From contig NZ_FQUK01000021.1 in NCBI RefSeq assembly GCF_900129205.1, positions 1-44,856 on the forward strand: a stretch of 44,856 nt of DNA, read 5' to 3'. This stretch comes from Thermomonas hydrothermalis (GTDB lineage: Bacteria > Pseudomonadota > Gammaproteobacteria > Xanthomonadales > Xanthomonadaceae). Positions 8,639 to 15,437 of this stretch are shown here, one piece after another. The notes beneath the pieces are model-generated. The model did not search any database. It was not told where the DNA came from and saw only the letters and a program-made list of their open reading frames with translations. Both the position numbers and the translations under genes were made by a program. Within the stretch, counting starts at the first letter, position 1; each line of letters starts with the position of its first letter.

Positions 8639-10398
8639 TTGTCGATCTCCGCCAGGGAAACCCGAGTCCAGGTGGGGCGCCCATGATTGCACTGCCCGGA
8701 GCGTTCGGTGGCCTCCATCTGCCGGAGCAGGGCATTCATTTCGGCAATGCTGAGCCGGCGATTGGCGCGCACCGCGCCATGACAGGCCATGGTCGCCAAC
8801 AGGGCATCGCGCTGCTCGGCCACGCGCCGGGTGGCGCCATGCTCACGCAAATCGGCCAGGACGTCCCGCAACAGGGCCTCGACATCGCCCTGCGCCAGCA
8901 ACGCCGGCACGCTGCGTAGCAGCAGTGACTGCGGGCCGCTGCGCTGCACCTCGAAGCCCAGCTGCTCCAGCGTGTCAGCCTCGCGTTCGGCCAGATCGGC
9001 CTCGCGCTCGGACACCGCCAGGCTGACCGGCACCAGCAGGGGCTGGGTGCGCAGGCCGACGCCGTCATGCGCCGCCTTGAGTGCCTCGTACACGATGCGC
9101 TCATGGGCGGCGTGCATGTCCACCACGATCAATCCGTCGGCACTCTCGGCCAGGATGTAGATGCCATGCAGCTGGGCGATGGCATGCCCCAGCGGCGGCA
9201 TGCCTTCCGGCCCATCCGCCGGCAGCGCTGGTGCCGGCGGTGGGGACGGGGTCGCCGTCACCTCGGTTCGGGTCGGGCCGGCATATAGGGCCTGATATGC
9301 CTGCGGTGCATCGGCCAGACGCAGGCCGATCGTGGCCTGCTGGGGTGCCGGCAGCGTCGGCGCGGCGGGCTTGAGGGGCGGCAAAGGGGCCGCAGCCTGA
9401 CCGGCACGCGTCTGCGCCAGCACGGCATGCAGACTGCGATAGACGAAATCGTGGACCAGCCGCGCCTCGCGGAAACGCACCTCGTGCTTGGCTGGATGCA
9501 CGTTCACGTCAACGCCACGCGGGTCGAGCTCCAGAAACAGCACGTAGGCTGGATGTCGGCCGTGGTAGAGCACATCGCTGTACGCCTGCCGCACGGCATG
9601 GGCGATATTGCGGTCGCGCACGCTGCGCCCATTGACGTACAGATACTGCTGATCGGCACTGGCGCGATGGTAGGTCGGCCGCGCGATCCAGCCGTGCAGG
9701 CGCAGGCCGGCACCGGCCTGGTCGACCGCCAGTGCGTTGTGGGCAAATTCCTGGCCCAGCGCCTCGTGCAGGCGGACGTCGTTGAGCAAGTGCCCATCCC
9801 CTTTCCAGCGCCGCAGCGGCTTGCCGTTGTGGGTCACCCGGATCTCGACGTCGGGCCGTGCCAGCGCCAGCGTGCGCAGCCAGTCCTCGATATGGGCCAG
9901 CTCGGTGCGCTCGGCACGCAGAAACTTGCGGCGCGCCGGTACGTTGTAAAACAGATCGCGCACTTCCACCGTGGTTCCAGGCGGATGCGCCTGCGGCGTC
10001 ACCTGCCCGGGCTTGCCGCCGTCGATGCGCAACTCCGCCCCATGCGCGGCCCCGGCCTGCCGGGAGACGATGCGGAACCGGCTCACCGACGCCATCGAGG
10101 GCAGCGCCTCGCCGCGGAAGCCCAATGTCGCCACGGCTTCCAGGTCTTCGATGCTGGCGATCTTGCTGGTGGCATGGCGGCTGACGGCCAGCGGCAGTTC
10201 CTCCGGCGCGATGCCACTGCCGTCATCGCGCACCCGGATCAGGCGAATACCGCCTTCCTCGAGGTCGATGTCGATCCGGCGCGCGCCGGCGTCCAGCGCG
10301 TTTTCGACCAGTTCCTTGACCACCGACGCCGGACGTTCGACGACTTCGCCGGCGGCGATCTGGTTGATGAGGGTGTCGGGGAGTTGGCGGATCGTCAT
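8617..10398 (-). CDS. mutL: DNA mismatch repair protein MutL
   Basis: A 593-residue GHKL ATPase that couples MutS mismatch recognition to strand incision. The N-terminal ATPase has [28 protein letters not shown], the DDGSGI loop and GFRGEAL. A Pro/Ala-rich linker spans about 330-400. The C-terminal domain carries [12 protein letters not shown] (residues 427-438), matching the endonuclease motif DQHA(X)2E(X)4E except Q to M, plus ACHGA and CNHGRP metal-site motifs. This suggests a MutL that nicks DNA itself, unlike E. coli MutL. The annotated ATG (10398) has a strong GGGGGAG site. A second copy of its first 18 codons lies upstream (see the repeats at 10344 and 10529), so this start looks secondary to a rearrangement. 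Confidence 0.97.
   Translation of the reverse strand: MTIRQLPDTLINQIAAGEVVERPASVVKELVENALDAGARRIDIDLEEGGIRLIRVRDDGSGIAPEELPLAVSRHATSKIASIEDLEAVATLGFRGEALPSMASVSRFRIVSRQAGAAHGAELRIDGGKPGQVTPQAHPPGTTVEVRDLFYNVPARRKFLRAERTELAHIEDWLRTLALARPDVEIRVTHNGKPLRRWKGDGHLLNDVRLHEALGQEFAHNALAVDQAGAGLRLHGWIARPTYHRASADQQYLYVNGRSVRDRNIAHAVRQAYSDVLYHGRHPAYVLFLELDPRGVDVNVHPAKHEVRFREARLVHDFVYRSLHAVLAQTRAGQAAAPLPPLKPAAPTLPAPQQATIGLRLADAPQAYQALYAGPTRTEVTATPSPPPAPALPADGPEGMPPLGHAIAQLHGIYILAESADGLIVVDMHAAHERIVYEALKAAHDGVGLRTQPLLVPVSLAVSEREADLAEREADTLEQLGFEVQRSGPQSLLLRSVPALLAQGDVEALLRDVLADLREHGATRRVAEQRDALLATMACHGAVRANRRLSIAEMNALLRQMEATERSGQCNHGRPTWTRVSLAEIDKWFLRGR
10344..10389. repeat. 46-bp direct repeat, copy inside mutL
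   Basis: Identical over 46 bp to 10529-10574 (offset 185 bp). Read on the minus strand it encodes the first MutL residues [16 protein letters not shown]. It forms the functional mutL 5' end. Confidence 0.97.
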
Positions 10399-10479
10399 TG
10401 CAACTCCCCCAGGTTTCCAGGCTCGATCATCCTGATCTCGCCAGGAAACACGGCCCTGCGCATCCTGCTTCGGGCGTTC

Positions 10480-10524
10480 GCCAACGCGCGAAGTGACGTT
10501 AAGTCACTTCGCAAGCGCGTTGGC
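10480..10524. repeat. Long hairpin within the mutL 5' insert
   Basis: GCCAACGCG (10480-10488) pairs with CGCGTTGGC (10516-10524), and CGAAGTGAC (10489-10497) pairs with GTCACTTCG (10503-10511). The result is an 18-bp stem with a 4-nt bulge (CAAG, 10512-10515) and a 5-nt loop. It sits in the 139 bp between the two 46-bp repeats. It resembles a REP-like palindrome, or the core of a small non-autonomous mobile unit. No second copy was noticed in this window. Confidence 0.85.
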
Positions 10525-10528
10525 TCAC

Positions 10529-10574
10529 CTTCGCCGGCGGCGATCTGGTTGATGAGGGTGTCGGGGAGTTGGCG
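10529..10574. repeat. 46-bp direct repeat, upstream copy
   Basis: Identical to 10344-10389. Sequence on the far side (10575 onward) does not resemble what follows the other copy, so this is not a simple tandem duplication of a 185-bp unit. An insertion with a long target duplication, or recombination between short homologies, fits better. Confidence 0.97.
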
Positions 10575-10589
10575 AATGCTCACCGGAGG

Positions 10590-10595
10590 ATTCTA
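10590..10595 (-). promoter_or_regulatory. Probable -10 of the original mutL promoter (leaderless)
   Basis: TAGAAT on the minus strand is followed by 6 nt and the GTG at 10583. No Shine-Dalgarno is present before this GTG. The same hexamer and spacing occur at nnr (14240-14245). Confidence 0.6.
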
Positions 10596-10625
10596 GGGAA
10601 TCTCCGAGCACTTCGGAGATTCCCG
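10596..10625. repeat. Intergenic palindromic repeat, copy 1
   Basis: GGGAATCTCCGA (10596-10607) and TCGGAGATTCCC (10613-10624) form a perfect 12-bp stem with a 5-nt loop. The 30-bp block matches 24 of 30 bases of 32366-32395, also intergenic. It lies between amiC and mutL, just upstream of the inferred original mutL -10. There is no T-run, so it does not look like a terminator. It is a candidate REP-like element. Confidence 0.75.
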
Positions 10626-10685
10626 TCGACCAACGCCGGTTGGATCACATGCGCGACCCGCCGCCAAGGTGCCGCCGATTCCGGG

Positions 10686-12200
10686 TCAGGGGCTGGCGCC
10701 CGCGCCGAGCGGAGTGCGCTCCGTCGTCCGCTCGGGTGACGTGACTTGCGCCGCCTGCTTGCCCTGCGCGCGCAGCGCGTACAGGGTGCCGGGCGGCGGC
10801 TGCCGCGAGAAATAGGCGTCCACGCCGTCCAGGATCGCCCGCGCCAAGCGGCGCTGGTAGTCCGGATCGGTCAGCTTGCGCTCTTCCTCCGGGTTGGAGA
10901 TGAACGCGGTTTCCACCAGCATCGCCGGCATCTTGTCGGACGTGCGCAGCACCGCGAAGTTGGCGCGCTCGATCCCATCCTTGTGGATGTCGCCGATCCG
11001 CTTCAGCCCGCCCAGCACGTGCTGGGCAGCATCTTCGGAGGCTTTCATATTGCCGCTCTGGGTCAGATCCAGCAGCACCGAGGTGAGGGTGCTGTCGGCC
11101 GTCCGCAGAACACGCGCACCACCGATCACGTCAGCAGCATTTTCCTTGTCGGCCAGCCAGCGCGCCCGTTGCGAGGATGCCCCGCGGGTGGACAGGATGA
11201 ACACTGATGAGCCACGCGCGCTGCGGTTTTCGGCAGCATCGGCGTGGATCGAAATGAAGATGTCGGCCTTGTTGGCGCTGGCACGCCGGGCGCGGTATTC
11301 AAGCGGAATGAACACGTCGCTGTCGCGGGTCAGATACGCCTTCAGCCCCGACGTGGCGTTGACCTGCCGGGCCAGCTCGCGGGCGATGGCCAGGGTGACG
11401 TCCTTTTCCCGAGTCCCACCGGGGCCACGGGCACCTGGATCCTGCCCCCCGTGCCCGGCGTCGATGGCCACCACCAGTGGCCGCACCCCGGCCTGCTCCG
11501 CCGACCGTGAAGGCGGCAGCGGGGCAAGCGCCGGCGCCACCGGCGGCGCCGTGGCCGGCCCGGGCAAAGACGCAGGCGCCGGTTGGGATGCCCTCGCAGC
11601 GGCCTGCGCGGGGTCTGTTGCCACGGGCAAGGGCCGGCTGGCAAACGCGGCGATCGGATCGGCCGGATCAGACGAGGTCGGTGCCGACGGCGATGACGCG
11701 GACGCGCCCGCGACCGGCGACGATGCGGGGTTGGGATGCGTGACAGACAAAGCGGCTGCGGCGGGGAGTGGCGCAGGGGTGGCGGCGATCGTCGGCCCAT
11801 CCCCCGGCCACTCCAGCACCAGTACGGTGCCGCCGGACGCATCCTGCAGAGTGGTCGGAATGGCCCGCACCGCACCGGCCAGGTCGAATACGACGCGCAG
11901 GGTGCCGGGCATCGGCTGCCCGGTGCGCACGGATTTGACGACACCGGCCGGCGCCGGCAGCGCCACGCCTGCGGCCAGGCGGCTTTGCGGGAGATCCACC
12001 ACCAGCCGGTCCGGATGGGTCAGAGGAATCAGACGATACGTTTCGCTGCGGTCCAGATGCAGCTCGGCACGGGTGCCGGTCGCGCCAGTCTCGACCTTCA
12101 ACTGCCGGAGTTCCGCCGCGTTTGCCACGCCCAGCGCAAGCACGGCCAGCCCCAAGGCAGCCGTAAGCACGGACCGGCAGTGACTCCCCATTCGGCGCAT
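10686..12200 (-). CDS. amiC: N-acetylmuramoyl-L-alanine amidase (AmiC-type)
   Basis: A 504-residue periplasmic amidase that cuts the peptide off MurNAc in septal peptidoglycan and helps daughter cells separate. A signal peptide spans about residues 1-28. An AMIN domain follows (TYRLIPLTHPDRLVVDLP), which targets the septum or wall. A long Pro/Ala/Ser-rich linker (about 140-235) leads to the Amidase_3 zinc domain with DAGHGGQDPGA (Zn His), GGTREKDVTL (Zn Glu), SIHADAAENRSARG (Zn His) and MLVETAFISNPEEE (catalytic Glu). Start: ATG 12200; an in-frame ATG three codons later is possible. It follows tsaE in the same direction, a common neighbour order in gammaproteobacteria (tsaE-ami-mutL). Confidence 0.95.
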   Translation of the reverse strand: MRRMGSHCRSVLTAALGLAVLALGVANAAELRQLKVETGATGTRAELHLDRSETYRLIPLTHPDRLVVDLPQSRLAAGVALPAPAGVVKSVRTGQPMPGTLRVVFDLAGAVRAIPTTLQDASGGTVLVLEWPGDGPTIAATPAPLPAAAALSVTHPNPASSPVAGASASSPSAPTSSDPADPIAAFASRPLPVATDPAQAAARASQPAPASLPGPATAPPVAPALAPLPPSRSAEQAGVRPLVVAIDAGHGGQDPGARGPGGTREKDVTLAIARELARQVNATSGLKAYLTRDSDVFIPLEYRARRASANKADIFISIHADAAENRSARGSSVFILSTRGASSQRARWLADKENAADVIGGARVLRTADSTLTSVLLDLTQSGNMKASEDAAQHVLGGLKRIGDIHKDGIERANFAVLRTSDKMPAMLVETAFISNPEEERKLTDPDYQRRLARAILDGVDAYFSRQPPPGTLYALRAQGKQAAQVTSPERTTERTPLGAGASP

Positions 12201-12276
12201 GGCCGGGAGTCAATCACCATTCGCCCGAAAATGCAAGCGTTTTTCCCTTGCGTTTCCGATACATGCAGAATGTTTC

Positions 12277-12756
12277 TCAGGCGTCCGGAAACTTGTCTGC
12301 GCAAGTGGCCAGTAAATCGTTCAGCCATGCCTGCCCCACCGGGCTGGCGGGCTGCAGGCTGACCTGCCGGCCCAGCCCCTGCACCCGCAGGACGATGTCC
12401 AGATCCGGCGGCGGTAGTGCGCCGTGGCCACGCTCGGGCCATTCCACCAGCCACAGCCGGTGGTCTTCATCGTCCAGACCAAGGAACGCCAGCTCGCCCG
12501 GATCGCCGATCCGGTACAGGTCCAGGTGCACGGCCACCCCGCCTGCGGGCAGGGCATAGGGCTCGACCAGGGTGTAGGTGGGGCTGCGAATGGTGCCGGT
12601 CACCCCAAGCCCACGCAGCACCGCCCGGGCCAGGCTGGACTTGCCTGCCCCCAGATCGCCGTGCAGATACACCACGGCACTCGCGGGCAGGGTATGCGCC
12701 AGACAGGCGCCGAAGGTGTCGGTGGCCGCGGCGTCGGCAAGGAAGAACGCTGTCAT
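12277..12756 (-). CDS. tsaE: tRNA threonylcarbamoyladenosine biosynthesis ATPase TsaE
   Basis: A 159-residue P-loop ATPase that, with TsaB and TsaD, transfers threonylcarbamoyl to A37 of ANN-decoding tRNAs. The start at ATG 12756 lies 4 nt past the nnr stop codon and gives the normal family length; the longer frame adds an implausible Cys/Pro-rich extension. The Walker A motif is GDLGAGKSS, followed by LARAVLRGLG. The conserved SPTYTLVEPY and HLDLYRIGDPGELAFLG segments are present, as is LVEWPERG. It belongs to the leftward nnr-tsaE-amiC-mutL run. Confidence 0.96.
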   Translation of the reverse strand: MTAFFLADAAATDTFGACLAHTLPASAVVYLHGDLGAGKSSLARAVLRGLGVTGTIRSPTYTLVEPYALPAGGVAVHLDLYRIGDPGELAFLGLDDEDHRLWLVEWPERGHGALPPPDLDIVLRVQGLGRQVSLQPASPVGQAWLNDLLATCADKFPDA

Positions 12757-12760
12757 CCGG

Positions 12761-14233
12761 TTATCGTCGCATCGGATTGGCCAGCCGGCGCAGCCAGGGC
12801 ATGAGATCGGACGGCAGCAGACCACGCTCGCCATCGCCGCGGGCAGCGGCATCACCTGCGGCTGCATGCAGCAAGGCACCGGCCAGCGCCGCATCGCCAG
12901 CCGCCATCCCCTGCCCGCGCAGGGCCGCCACCACCCCGGTCAGCAGATCGCCCATACCGCCGGTGGCCATGCCCGGATTACCGGCGCAGATCACCGCGGG
13001 CGGTGCCGCATGGCGCTGTACCAGGGTGCCGGCGCCCTTGAGTACGACCGTGCAGCCCAGCCCGGCCTGTAGCGCCGCGGCGGCGGCGAAGCGGTCGCGC
13101 TGCAGCTCGGCGGTGCTGATGCCCAGCAATCGCGCCGCCTCGCCGGGATGCGGCGTGACCACATCGTCGGCCCGCAACCCCACGCCCGCATGCGCCAGCA
13201 GGCGCAGCGCCTCCGCGTCGAACACGCGTGGTTTGTCGCAGGCCAAGACCTGCGCAAACAGCAGCCGCCCCCATGCGCCCTGCCCCAGCCCGGGGCCGAT
13301 GGCGACGACATCGGCACGCGCCAGCAACGGCTCCAGCGCTGCCGGATCCTCCACTGCGTGCACCATCGCTTCCGGACAGCGCGCCAGCAGCGCCGGCACG
13401 TGCTGCGTGCGGGTGGCCACACTGACCAGGCCGGCGCCACTGCGTAATGCGGCCTGGGCCGTCAGCAGGATCGCCCCACCGCTGCCGGCCTCGCCGCCGA
13501 TGCACAGCACGTGACCATTGCGGCCCTTGTGGGTATCCCGTGGCCGCAGCGGGAAAAATCCCGCCAGCGCATCGGCACGATAGCCCAGCGCCGCGGGCGC
13601 AAGCCCCGCGAAGATGCTGTCTGGCAGGTCCAGCGTGGCCAGCTCCAGTTCGCCGCAATGATCCAGCGCCGCGCCGGTGCGCAGACCGCGATGACGGGCA
13701 AGAAACTGCAGCGTGCAACTCGCCCGCACGGCCACGCCCGGTGCGCTGCCGGTCGCCGCGTCGATGCCACTGGGCACATCCAGCGCCAGCACTGGCGCAG
13801 AATGCGCATTGATCACCGCGATCAGCGCCTCGGCGCGCCCCTCGGGCGCACGCGACAGACCGATGCCGAACAACGCATCGACGATCAGATCGGCCTCGCC
13901 CACCGCATCCACGATCACGCCACCCGCCGCCTGATACTCGGCACAGGCGCGCTGCGCCAGCGCGCTGACCGGCGGCGCCAACGGCACCACCTGCACCTGA
14001 CGTCCGGCGACGTGCGCGTGCCGGGCGAGCACATACCCATCGCCCCCGTTGTTGCCCGGCCCGCAGACCACGGCAATCCGCTGCGCCTGCGGCCAGTGCT
14101 TGAGCAGGCAGCGCCAGCCTGCCTGGCCGGCGCGTGCCATCAGGGCAAACCCATCGCCCTCGCAGGCCTCGATACCGCGTGCTTCCAACCGGCGCACGGT
14201 GGCAGGATCAAACAGCGGCAACGGGGTGTGCAT
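12761..14233 (-). CDS. nnr: Bifunctional NAD(P)HX epimerase / ADP-dependent NAD(P)HX dehydratase
   Basis: A 490-residue metabolite-repair enzyme that restores damaged hydrated NAD(P)H. The N-terminal YjeF_N epimerase domain (about 1-215) carries VVCGPGNNGGDGYVLARH and LDVPSGIDAATG. The C-terminal ADP-dependent dehydratase (YjeF_C, about 225-490) has HKGRNGHVLCIGG, GSGGAILLTAQAALRSGAGLV, VAIGPGLGQG, TPHPGEAARLLG, VLKGAGT and the signature NPGMATGGMGDLLTG. It is the first gene of the leftward nnr-tsaE block and diverges from queG. TAGAAT lies 6 nt before its ATG, implying a leaderless transcript. Confidence 0.97.
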   Translation of the reverse strand: MHTPLPLFDPATVRRLEARGIEACEGDGFALMARAGQAGWRCLLKHWPQAQRIAVVCGPGNNGGDGYVLARHAHVAGRQVQVVPLAPPVSALAQRACAEYQAAGGVIVDAVGEADLIVDALFGIGLSRAPEGRAEALIAVINAHSAPVLALDVPSGIDAATGSAPGVAVRASCTLQFLARHRGLRTGAALDHCGELELATLDLPDSIFAGLAPAALGYRADALAGFFPLRPRDTHKGRNGHVLCIGGEAGSGGAILLTAQAALRSGAGLVSVATRTQHVPALLARCPEAMVHAVEDPAALEPLLARADVVAIGPGLGQGAWGRLLFAQVLACDKPRVFDAEALRLLAHAGVGLRADDVVTPHPGEAARLLGISTAELQRDRFAAAAALQAGLGCTVVLKGAGTLVQRHAAPPAVICAGNPGMATGGMGDLLTGVVAALRGQGMAAGDAALAGALLHAAAGDAAARGDGERGLLPSDLMPWLRRLANPMRR

Positions 14234-14239
14234 GCGGCA

Positions 14240-14245
14240 ATTCTA
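14240..14245 (-). promoter_or_regulatory. Probable leaderless -10 of nnr
   Basis: TAGAAT on the minus strand is followed by TGCCGC and the ATG at 14233. There is no Shine-Dalgarno in between, so the mRNA would start at or next to the start codon. Confidence 0.6.
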
Positions 14246-14349
14246 GACCCGCCCGGACATCGGCAGCAGGCCGTGGGCGTATCCGCTGATCGCAGCACAG
14301 GGGCCTTGCCAGCCGCAATGATCGCAGCAGCGATCGCGTTCACCTTGCC

Positions 14350-14355
14350 TATACT
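14350..14355 (+). promoter_or_regulatory. Probable -10 of queG
   Basis: TATACT is followed by 8 nt and the ATG at 14364, with no Shine-Dalgarno. A leaderless or near-leaderless start is inferred. A GATCGC / GCGATC inverted repeat at 14320-14335 lies just upstream. Confidence 0.6.
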
Positions 14356-14363
14356 GCGCGCCG

Positions 14364-15428
14364 ATGGACACGCCCACCCCCGCCGCCCTGGCCGATCGCA
14401 TCCGCACACTGGCGCGAGCTGCAGGCTTCCAGCGGGTGGGGATTTCCGGCATCGAGCTGGACGATGACGAGGCCCACCTGCGCGACTGGCTGGCGCAGGG
14501 GCTGTACGGCTCGATGGACTGGATGGCACGCCACGGCACCCTGCGGGCGCGGCCGGCCGAGCTGGTGCCGGGCACGATCCGGGTGATTTCGGTGGGGCTG
14601 GACTACGGCCAGGACCCGGACGCGGCCTGGCGGACCTTGAACGACGGCGAGCGCGCCTACGTGGCCCGCTACGCCCTTGGGCGCGATTACCACAAGCTGC
14701 TGCGCAACCGACTGCAGAAACTGGCAGAACAGGTGCAGGCGGAAATCGGCCCGTTCGGCTACCGCGCCTTCACCGACTCGGCACCGGTGCTGGAGCGCGC
14801 GCTGGCGCGCAATGCCGGGCTGGGCTGGATCGGCAAGCACACCTGCCTGATCGACAGACACGGCGGCAGCTGGTTTTTCCTCGGCGAGCTGTTCGTGGAC
14901 ATTCCGCTGCCCATCGACCCGCCTGCCAGCGCCCACTGCGGCACCTGCACGCGCTGCATCGACATCTGCCCGACGCGTGCCATCACCGCCCCGTACCGGC
15001 TGGACGCACGCCGCTGCATTTCCTACCTGACCATCGAGCACGATGGGAGCATCGACGAGGCACTCCGCCCGCTGATCGGCAACCGCATCTTCGGCTGCGA
15101 CGACTGCCAACTGGTCTGCCCGTGGAACAAGTTTGCCCGCCGCACCGACGAACCCGACTTCCGCGCCCGCAACAACCTCGACCGCGCCAGCCTGGTCGAG
15201 CTATTCGCCTGGGAGGAGGACGAGTTCCTGCGCCGCACCGAGGGCAGCGCAATCCGCCGCAGCGGGTATGAACGCTGGCTGCGCAACATCGCCGTCGCGC
15301 TGGGCAACGCACCGACCACGCCCGAGGTCCTGGCCGCGCTGGCCAGCCGCCGCGACCACCCCTCGCCGGTGGTGCGCGAACACGTGGCGTGGGCGCTGCG
15401 CCAGCACGCCGCCAGATCGGCCCCGTAA
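14364..15428 (+). CDS. queG: Epoxyqueuosine reductase
   Basis: A 354-residue cobalamin and Fe-S enzyme doing the last step of queuosine synthesis, reduction of epoxyqueuosine to queuosine in tRNA (GUN anticodons). The N-terminal cobalamin-binding domain (DUF1730) includes YALGRDYHKLLRNRLQ and the loop RNAGLGWIGKHTCLI. Two [4Fe-4S] cluster motifs follow: HCGTCTRCIDICPTRAI, and C...FGCDDCQLVCPWN. C-terminal HEAT-like helices end the protein (YERWLRNIAVALGNAP...HPSPVVREHVAWAL). Length matches the family. It diverges from nnr, as in many gammaproteobacteria, and its TAA stop is part of the parC -10 hexamer. Confidence 0.97.
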   Translation: MDTPTPAALADRIRTLARAAGFQRVGISGIELDDDEAHLRDWLAQGLYGSMDWMARHGTLRARPAELVPGTIRVISVGLDYGQDPDAAWRTLNDGERAYVARYALGRDYHKLLRNRLQKLAEQVQAEIGPFGYRAFTDSAPVLERALARNAGLGWIGKHTCLIDRHGGSWFFLGELFVDIPLPIDPPASAHCGTCTRCIDICPTRAITAPYRLDARRCISYLTIEHDGSIDEALRPLIGNRIFGCDDCQLVCPWNKFARRTDEPDFRARNNLDRASLVELFAWEEDEFLRRTEGSAIRRSGYERWLRNIAVALGNAPTTPEVLAALASRRDHPSPVVREHVAWALRQHAARSAP

Positions 15429-15431
15429 AAT
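15426..15431 (+). promoter_or_regulatory. Probable leaderless -10 of parC
   Basis: TAAAAT overlaps the queG stop codon and is followed by GCCGGC and the parC ATG at 15438 (6-nt gap). There is no ribosome binding site. Confidence 0.65.
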
Positions 15432-15437
15432 GCCGGC

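Larger units (their letters stand above)
10395..10583 (-). pseudogene. Duplicated 5' fragment of mutL (62-codon upstream ORF)
   Basis: A GTG-started ORF whose first 18 residues ([17 protein letters not shown] after the start) repeat the MutL N-terminus. It then diverges into a 44-residue tail with no MutL similarity and stops with TGA overlapping the mutL ATG (ATGA). On the minus strand TAGAAT sits exactly 6 nt before the GTG, the same leaderless arrangement as at nnr, so this looks like the original mutL start and promoter. An insertion after codon 18 then separated it from the body of the gene, which is now read from a new ATG with a strong Shine-Dalgarno. The fragment may be translated as a leader coupled to mutL, but is unlikely to have its own function. 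Confidence 0.7.

Noticed and set aside
10344..10574. Simple tandem duplication of the mutL 5' region
   Set aside because: Only 46 bp are repeated; sequences following each copy differ completely, so a 185-bp unit was not duplicated.
14320..14335. GATCGC-agca-GCGATC inverted repeat upstream of queG
   Set aside because: It is short and without context. It could be an operator, but nothing else supports it.
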